21,431 nt of DNA from Beverwykella pulmonaria. Taxonomy: Eukaryota > Ascomycota > Dothideomycetes > Pleosporales > Melanommataceae. The stretch lies in contig BCHH01000007.1 of the NCBI GenBank assembly GCA_001599595.1, positions 17,029-38,459 on the forward strand. The letters run 5' to 3'. A program made the translations under genes and the position numbers. Shown piece by piece: positions 17,126-21,431 of this stretch. Every line of letters starts with the position of its first letter. Position 1 is the first letter of the stretch. Under the pieces are notes generated by a model. The model had not been told where the DNA came from, did no database searches, and worked only from the letters and a program-made list of their open reading frames with translations.

Positions 17126-18643
17126 CTAGAATGTGACTGGCTTCCAGTGTGCTTTAGAGGCAATATCTGACGATTGCGGTTGGAGGATTATAGCCGCCAT
17201 TGCAAAATCTGAAGCATCTGTAAGTACCATGATTGGCTTTTCAGGGCTGAAGTGTTGGAGGACTGGGGCGTCTGTAAATCTCTGCTGTAGCTTAAGGAAG
17301 GCGGCCCTGACCGCTTGCGGCCAACTCCAGGGCTTGTGCCAAATAGTAGGCCCTTTTTTTGACTTCTGCTTGGCCCCAGGTTGGTCCTGGGTCGCAGGCG
17401 GGGCGGCCGCGGCTGCCATGTGCTTGTTTATTGGTCGCACTATTTCAGAGTAGTTGTGGATGAATTGGTGGTAGAAGTTAGCGAAGCCCAAGAATACTTG
17501 GACGTCACGATAGCCTTCTGGCTCAGGCCATTCTTGAATGGTCTTAACCTGTACTGGATCTATCACTACGCCTTCAGGGGTTACGATAAACCCTAGGAAT
17601 TTGACTTCCTTGGTTTTGAAGGTGCATTTTGAGGCTTTGGCGTATAGCCCCCACTCATCTAGTTGCTCCAGGACTTCTAGCACATGCCTCTTGTGTTCCT
17701 CTTTGTTATTGGAATAGATGAGGATGTTGTTGAGGTACACTACACAAGTACGGTCTAATAGACCCCCTAGTGCTTGGTGTATATAGGACTGGAAGGTGGC
17801 CGGGGCGTTGGCCAACCTAAAGGGCATGACAAGGTATTTGAAGTGGCCGTAGCGAGTTTTGAATGCCGTCTTCCATTCATCGCCTTTCTTTATCCGCAAG
17901 CGGTGATAGGCGTCGCGTAGATTGAGTTTGGAGAACACCTTGGCTCCCGCAAACTGGTCCAGCATCTCACTAACAAGGGGTATTGGGTATCGATTCTTAA
18001 TCGTTACTCTATTCAATCCCTGGTAGTCAACACACAATCTCATTGTACCATCAGATTTGGGGACGAAGAGGATGGGGGCTCCAGCAGGTGATTTGCTGGG
18101 CCGGATCCACCCCTTCTCTTGCGCTGAGTCAAGATACGTCCAGAGTATTTCCAATTCTTTCTGGGAGAGGTTGTAGATTGGGAGGTTAGGAACTGTCTTC
18201 CCGTCCTCTACATTGATTGCGTGGTCGTATTCAGAGTTTGGGGGCAATGTCCCCGCTCTCTGGCTGCTGAAGCATCGCTTTATAGGCAGGACAAAGTCAG
18301 GCAGTCCCGTGAGGTCTGGATCTCCTGCTTTGTTATCCCACTTGGGGTCAGGCACTGGAGCGTACTCGGGTGGGGCTTGGGTCGTGCTCTTAGGCAGCCC
18401 GGCTCTTTTGGGAGGTTGCTCATGGATGTGGGCAATTGTGCGTTGAACTGCTGCCTTGGGGAGCCACTGCAGATCGGGAGAGCTGGCCACACACACCTGG
18501 AGGTGTCGAAGCAGCTCCAAGAGATAGTTCTTGAGCCAATATTTTGCAGGGGGTGCTTCCGGGTCGTCTGGGTTCACGTCGCCTCCACCCGGCGCACTGA
18601 TTGTGTCCGAGTTAGGGGCAGTAATCATTTCTGACAGTTGTTG
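17126..18643 (-). pseudogene. pol: Chromovirus reverse transcriptase, active site mutated
   Basis: A 500-codon open segment between TGA (18644) and TAG (17126) covers the RT fingers, palm and thumb. Blocks: LPIYNLSQKELEILWTYLDS, GWIRPSKSPAGAPILFVPKS, MRLCVDYQGLNRVTIKNRYP, KVFSKLNLRDAYHRLRI, YLVMPFRLANAPATFQ, CVVYLNNILIYS, VKFLGFIVTPEGV and VQVFLGFANFYHQFIHNYS. Family consensus has KLDLRDAY, MPFGLTNAP, YLDDILIYS and NFYRRFI. Thus all three catalytic Asp are Asn, and Gly to Arg and Arg to His/Gln also occurred, every one a G to A change on this strand. Polymerase activity should be lost. The TGA at 18644-18646 separates it from protease in the same frame. Confidence 0.93.
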
Positions 18644-19252
18644 TCAATTAATTGGGCCCCGCGTGAGGGGTCGGATGCGGAAATCTTGAGGGAAAAGGGC
18701 GTACACCTGGTCATGGGGTGAGCCGTTATCTAGAAGGTTGTGAGGCTCAACCATGCTAATGCGGGCGTCGTCCTCTGTGGGTTCCCACCATTCAAAGTCC
18801 CCTGTGGAGAACTGAATCTTTGGGTCAGCCTTGTAAAGCCAGGGGTATCCCAATATCAGGTCGTAGCCTGAGAAATCCGCGGCCCAGAAGGTTTGGGCTG
18901 GAGTGGTTTGAGTGAGGCCGTTCTTGTTGGCCACTCGCGTGGTCAGCTCGTGAGCTGAGTGCAACCGTAGTTGGTGATCATTTAGAAAGGCCGCTTGAGG
19001 TTTCTTGTGGTGCAATACTGCATTGAGTTTCAGCTTTGTAGCTAGTTCAAAGGTGACGAGATTGATCTCTGCACCACTGTCGTACAGGGCCTTGACTGTA
19101 GTCTCCACCCCCTCATCCGATACTAAGGTAACGGTGACAGCAATACGTAACCTCTTCCCGCGCTCTGTTCGCCCTAGTGCTAGTTGCGAGAGGTTGGCTA
19201 CTAGGGCTTGTCTTTTTTTGGAGCTTCTGAGTCTTGACTGCGGTTGCTCCAA
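18644..19252 (-). CDS. pol: Chromovirus aspartic protease (start of Pol)
   Basis: This is the retroviral-type protease that releases Gag and Pol proteins. The active site ALYDSGAEINLV is intact, with DSG, and the second conserved block DLILGYPWLYKADPKI is present. It overlaps the end of gag by 52 bases in the -1 frame, so it is probably made as a Gag-Pol fusion and not from the first ATG of this frame. The end is an in-frame TGA (18644-18646); RT continues in the same frame, so the TGA is either a mutated CGA/TGG or a read-through site. The open frame and intact motifs suggest it could still be active. Confidence 0.85.
   Translation of the reverse strand: MEQPQSRLRSSKKRQALVANLSQLALGRTERGKRLRIAVTVTLVSDEGVETTVKALYDSGAEINLVTFELATKLKLNAVLHHKKPQAAFLNDHQLRLHSAHELTTRVANKNGLTQTTPAQTFWAADFSGYDLILGYPWLYKADPKIQFSTGDFEWWEPTEDDARISMVEPHNLLDNGSPHDQVYALFPQDFRIRPLTRGPIN
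19171..19219 (-). promoter_or_regulatory. -1 ribosomal frameshift site: A7 slippery run, 5 nt spacer, 8 bp stem
   Basis: On the minus strand the gag frame reads CCA AAA AAA GAC, so A-AAA-AAA is in the correct register for simultaneous -1 slippage (19213-19219). A 5 nt spacer GACAA is followed by GCCCTAGT (19200-19207), which pairs perfectly with ACTAGGGC (19171-19178) around a 21 nt loop. CCTCT in the loop (19189-19193) can pair with AGAGG at 19151-19155, giving a possible pseudoknot. After slippage the frame is that of protease. The gag TAG at 19201 lies inside the stem. Confidence 0.75.
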
Positions 19253-20802
19253 TGGGGCCTCCTTGGAGGGAACCCTTGGTTATGTGGTTTCTCTTGTTGA
19301 TCCGTAGATCGAGAATCTCCCCGGCCAATGCTCGAGTCGCCCCCGTATCCCGCTTGGGTCGGGGCGTAGGGCTGGCGGTTGGGGTTGTTGGCATTGCCAC
19401 CCCGACCGCCCCTCGAATTGCCTGAGGCGCGCTTGTTCTGCCGACTGTCGGGTTGGGAGTTGGAATGCGCCCGTTTCTGGGTCGCCCCCGGGGCGGCCTC
19501 GGATGCCCTTTGGGTCAGGTCCGCCCTTACAGCCTCTTCAGCGTTCTGGATGGAGAGCTCAAAGGCTGGGTAGTCAGCGGCGTGTCCCCTTAGGGTGCCT
19601 GAGCTCTTCATATGACGTTTGATAGTTTCAGGGAGCTTGCTCCACACAAAGTATATCATTGCCTGGTGTTGCCAGGTGCCGTTAGGGTTCTTGTATGGGG
19701 CAGGGTCCATGCGATCTCCCCTTGAGTTGAGGAAGTTGCTGAACTCTATCCAACGGTCACCCGTGCGCCATGTGGATTGATAGTAAATTTCCGCGTTGCG
19801 GAACTTCACATGGTCTGGGTCTTGGGTAGTGTTGGCGATCTTCGTGAAGAGGCCCTTCAGAGTTGTCACTTCTCTTTCAGTGACCGCTCTATCGATCTGG
19901 TCCTTCAGCGTAGGCCCGAGGATCAAAGGGATAACCCACACGAGACGGTGATGGGTTTCCAGTTCGCAATCGTTCGCTCGGAGTACACGGAGAAGGTCCT
20001 TAGACCACGCTTCGATCTCGCCAACGTTGGGGTGGTTGCCCTTCAGCTTGGGTGGATCTCGAATTTTGAGTATAGATCCCCTTTGCTTGTTCTCCGCTCT
20101 CTCTGCGGCGGACAGGGCGCTGGTCTCGTCCGGGGCGTGCCCTGGTTGGACCACTCCTACTCCAAAGGTTGTTTGAGCTTGCTCTAACCTGGTCCTTGCT
20201 TTTAGGATTAGGGCCTCTGAGGGGAACTCTTCATCCTCAAGGTCCCAGAGTCGCTGCAGGAGGTTCTGCAGCATAACTTCCTTAGCCAAGGCGGCCTCAA
20301 CCCGTGGGCGAGCCGGTTCCTGAGAGTTCTGTCCCCGTGGGGAAGCGTTGTTCTCGGAAGCAGGAGTCCATTGACCCGACCGTGATCGGGTTGGTCCCGA
20401 AGGAGCATGGTGACCTTGCGGAGGGTGACCTGGTTGGCTTGAGCTCCCTCGGTGAGCTAGTCCTAGAGGAGTCCGTTTCAAGGGAATGTCTCTTTTAGGC
20501 CTAGTCCCTGGGGCTTGGCTCAACAAAGCGTCGCTTGATCTGCTTTCAGGGTCAGAGTCATCCCCATCTTGAGATTGCTCTCTGCCCCGGCTCTCTTCGG
20601 GGTGGTCCCGGGTTTGAATCGGTAACGATTGACCGTGATCAATGTCGTCGTCCTTTTCTGTTTCACTGATGTGACCAGCTTGCTGGTTCTCAGGAATGCT
20701 CTCGGCTATCCCGCGAGAGGCTACTGAGTCGCCTGCGACTGTAGCTGATGGCTCAGCAGAGCGCATGCGCTCCTTGCCTTTGTTGCTCCGCTTTGGAGCC
20801 AT
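19201..20802 (-). CDS. gag: Chromovirus Gag (533 aa)
   Basis: Gag forms the cytoplasmic particle that packages element RNA. The ATG at 20802 follows an 88 nt leader after the putative primer site. Residues 1-170 are polar and probably disordered, with basic MAPKRSNKGKERMR at the start. Residues of about 190-450 are the helical capsid core (LLQRLWDLEDEEFPSEA, GEIEAWSKDLLRVLRANDCE, DRWIEFSNFLNSRGDRMD, MIYFVWSKLPETIKRHMKSS). The C-terminus is rich in Arg, Gly, Asn and Gln (NKRASGNSRGGRGGNANNPN) and has no CCHC zinc knuckle, as in some Tf1/sushi-type Gag proteins, so RNA binding is probably by the RG-rich tail. All Trp codons are intact. It ends at TAG 19201 just after the frameshift site. Confidence 0.88.
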   Translation of the reverse strand: MAPKRSNKGKERMRSAEPSATVAGDSVASRGIAESIPENQQAGHISETEKDDDIDHGQSLPIQTRDHPEESRGREQSQDGDDSDPESRSSDALLSQAPGTRPKRDIPLKRTPLGLAHRGSSSQPGHPPQGHHAPSGPTRSRSGQWTPASENNASPRGQNSQEPARPRVEAALAKEVMLQNLLQRLWDLEDEEFPSEALILKARTRLEQAQTTFGVGVVQPGHAPDETSALSAAERAENKQRGSILKIRDPPKLKGNHPNVGEIEAWSKDLLRVLRANDCELETHHRLVWVIPLILGPTLKDQIDRAVTEREVTTLKGLFTKIANTTQDPDHVKFRNAEIYYQSTWRTGDRWIEFSNFLNSRGDRMDPAPYKNPNGTWQHQAMIYFVWSKLPETIKRHMKSSGTLRGHAADYPAFELSIQNAEEAVRADLTQRASEAAPGATQKRAHSNSQPDSRQNKRASGNSRGGRGGNANNPNRQPYAPTQAGYGGDSSIGRGDSRSTDQQEKPHNQGFPPRRPHWSNRSQDSEAPKKDKP

Positions 20803-20890
20803 TGATTCAGTTGTTTGAAGGTGGTTTTTGGTTGAATCTTGTTGCGCAGTCTGTACAGTCGCTACAGTTCAAGCCTACTACCACAGGGTG

Positions 20891-20899
20891 AAGGATTCG
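20891..20899 (-). promoter_or_regulatory. Putative self-primer binding site
   Basis: Two bases inside the 5' LTR the minus strand reads CGAATCCTT. It is the exact complement of AAGGATTCG in the LTR (20957-20965, minus strand), 34 nt downstream of TATATA, where the transcript 5' end would be expected. No TGG-starting tRNA primer site is seen here. The arrangement matches Tf1-type self-priming. Confidence 0.6.
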
Positions 20900-20993
20900 A
20901 ATGTGAGGGTTTTCGTATGTAGGAAGCTTGAATGTAGGTGTACGATTGTATTGAGACGAATCCTTGAGGATGACTCAGGATCGTCGAGAAGAC

Positions 20994-20999
20994 TATATA
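20994..20999 (-). promoter_or_regulatory. TATA box of the chromovirus LTR
   Basis: TATATA on the minus strand, 34 nt upstream of AAGGATTCG and directly downstream of three CACGTG sites (21012-21052). Confidence 0.6.
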
Positions 21000-21011
21000 C
21001 TCCTGCGCGGT

Positions 21012-21052
21012 CACGTGATCTCTGATCACGTGATCCCAATCCAAGTCACGTG
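21012..21052. promoter_or_regulatory. Three CACGTG (E-box) sites in the chromovirus LTR
   Basis: CACGTG occurs at 21012, 21027 and 21047, each in a TCACGTGATC context. The second is within the palindrome GATCACGTGATC. The same sites are in the two other LTR copies. Confidence 0.6.
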
Positions 21053-21140
21053 ATCCTCTGGAGAACCCGTGACTGGCCCGTGGCTGGCCCGTGGCCTGCC
21101 CGAGGGCCTTCCGGGGCTGACGATGTATAATATCGTCACA

Positions 21141-21145
21141 GGTGA
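21141..21145. repeat. Right target-site duplication of the chromovirus (GGTGA)
   Basis: Partner of 12857-12861. Confidence 0.85.
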
Positions 21146-21431
21146 CCTCAGCCACCTGTTATACGAGGTGAACACTTACTGGGTCCGGTCCGTACTAAGG
21201 CGGTGCGTAAGCGTAGGTGTCGTAGGATTATTCTGTGAGGTTCGAAGACGATGATATAAGACAACGGGGTGGTAAATCCAATCAATAAATTGACTAACTA
21301 ACTTGCTGTATCAATCTGGGTAAGAGACGAGTGAAGTTATTTGAGTTGACTACAAAGAGCAAACATAACATAGGAAACTGTCCTCCTTATATATTTCCTC
21401 TTTGACCATGGAATCCCGAGTCTCCCAGGTC
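21146..21431. other. Unassigned flank with TATA-like motif
   Basis: None of the three minus-strand frames continues the copia integrase of element B, and no plus-strand gene is evident. On the minus strand TATATAAGG is at 21385-21393, followed by a pyrimidine-rich stretch, which looks like a promoter or LTR leader of another element. No match to the A, B, C or gypsy LTRs was seen. Confidence 0.35.

Larger units (their letters stand above)
12862..21140 (-). mobile_element. Ty3/gypsy chromovirus (Tf1/sushi-like), complete length, with antisense accessory gene
   Basis: This 8.3 kb element has 239 bp LTRs, a 5 bp duplication, and on the minus strand gag, then protease, RT, RNase H, integrase, GPY/F-like region and chromodomain (the Metaviridae order, chromovirus type). 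Gag and Pol are in different frames joined by a likely -1 frameshift. A 1.6 kb stretch between Pol and the 3' LTR holds a plus-strand spliced gene. LTRs are identical apart from an N at 13072, so insertion is recent. Pol nevertheless has one TGA and eight TAG stops and a mutated RT active site, so the copy cannot be autonomous. It sits next to element B sequence on the left and unassigned sequence on the right. Confidence 0.93.
20902..21140 (-). repeat. 5' LTR of the chromovirus
   Basis: 239 bp, identical to 12862-13100 apart from the N there. On the minus strand it is the promoter end: CACGTG at 21012, 21027 and 21047, TATATA at 20994-20999, then the likely transcript start near 20965. Confidence 0.95.

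Noticed and set aside
14723..17128. Reading TAG as a sense codon (genetic code change or suppression)
   Set aside because: TAG stands at Trp positions in some places and Gln in others, and the genuine gag and pol ends are ordinary TAG and TAA. CpA to TpA mutation explains it better.
18213..20498. Open plus-strand frames of 60-137 codons opposite gag, protease and RT
   Set aside because: They are shadows of GC-rich minus-strand coding sequence with clear family motifs, and have no start context, promoter or intron signals of their own.
20891..20901. TTCGAATCC next to the LTR as part of a tRNA gene or a tRNA primer site
   Set aside because: It resembles a T-arm, but no acceptor or anticodon stem surrounds it and no TGG primer complement begins at the LTR. 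The complementarity to the LTR transcript start explains it better.
21069..21254. Plus-strand frame leaving the 5' LTR into the right flank
   Set aside because: It crosses the insertion boundary by chance and has no homology signal.
1..21431. Strand-polar C to T mutation of the whole window on the plus strand
   Set aside because: The two element C LTRs differ by both C/T and G/A changes, and A and B show both polarities. One polarity holds only for the chromovirus interior.

Overview
The window is a block of nested LTR retrotransposons from what looks like a filamentous ascomycete. No host gene, rRNA, tRNA or CRISPR array was found. The evidence is three Ty1/copia-type elements and one Ty3/gypsy chromovirus, their typical fungal domain variants, 52-63 nt introns with CTGAC/CTAAC branch points, and heavy transition-only decay that resembles RIP (repeat-induced point mutation). 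The genus cannot be named from this sequence.

Layout. (1) 1-4321, minus strand: copia element A, one frame covering gag, protease, integrase, RT and RNase H, broken only by stop codons; it runs off the left edge and its gag start is cut off by element B. (2) 4322-5411 and 11098-12861, minus strand: copia element B (3' LTR 4322-4504, PPT, RNase H; then RT, linker and integrase C-terminus). (3) 5412-11097, plus strand: copia element C with both 304 bp LTRs and a CCTTG target duplication, inserted in B. (4) 9733-9971: a solo gypsy LTR with a GCAAC duplication inserted in C. (5) 12862-21140, minus strand: a complete-length chromovirus (239 bp LTRs, GGTGA duplication) inserted next to the remaining B sequence. 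(6) 21146-21431: unassigned sequence with a TATA-like motif.

The chromovirus is the most interesting part. Gag (533 aa) is open. Pol (protease, RT, RNase H, integrase, GPY/F-like region, chromodomain) lies in the -1 frame, joined by an A7 slippery site followed after 5 nt by an 8 bp stem. Pol carries one TGA and eight TAG stops, and its RT active site reads YLNN. The nine bases next to the 5' LTR complement a nine-base LTR segment 34 nt downstream of the TATA box, which suggests Tf1-type self-priming. Between the chromodomain and the 3' LTR, on the opposite strand, is what looks like a separate gene with its own TATA box, a good start context and two canonical fungal introns. It is decayed by one frameshift and one TAG.

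The two chromovirus LTRs and the solo LTR are identical apart from one N, yet the internal region is mutated, apparently always G to A on the element's sense strand. This suggests that an already mutated copy was mobilised recently in trans.
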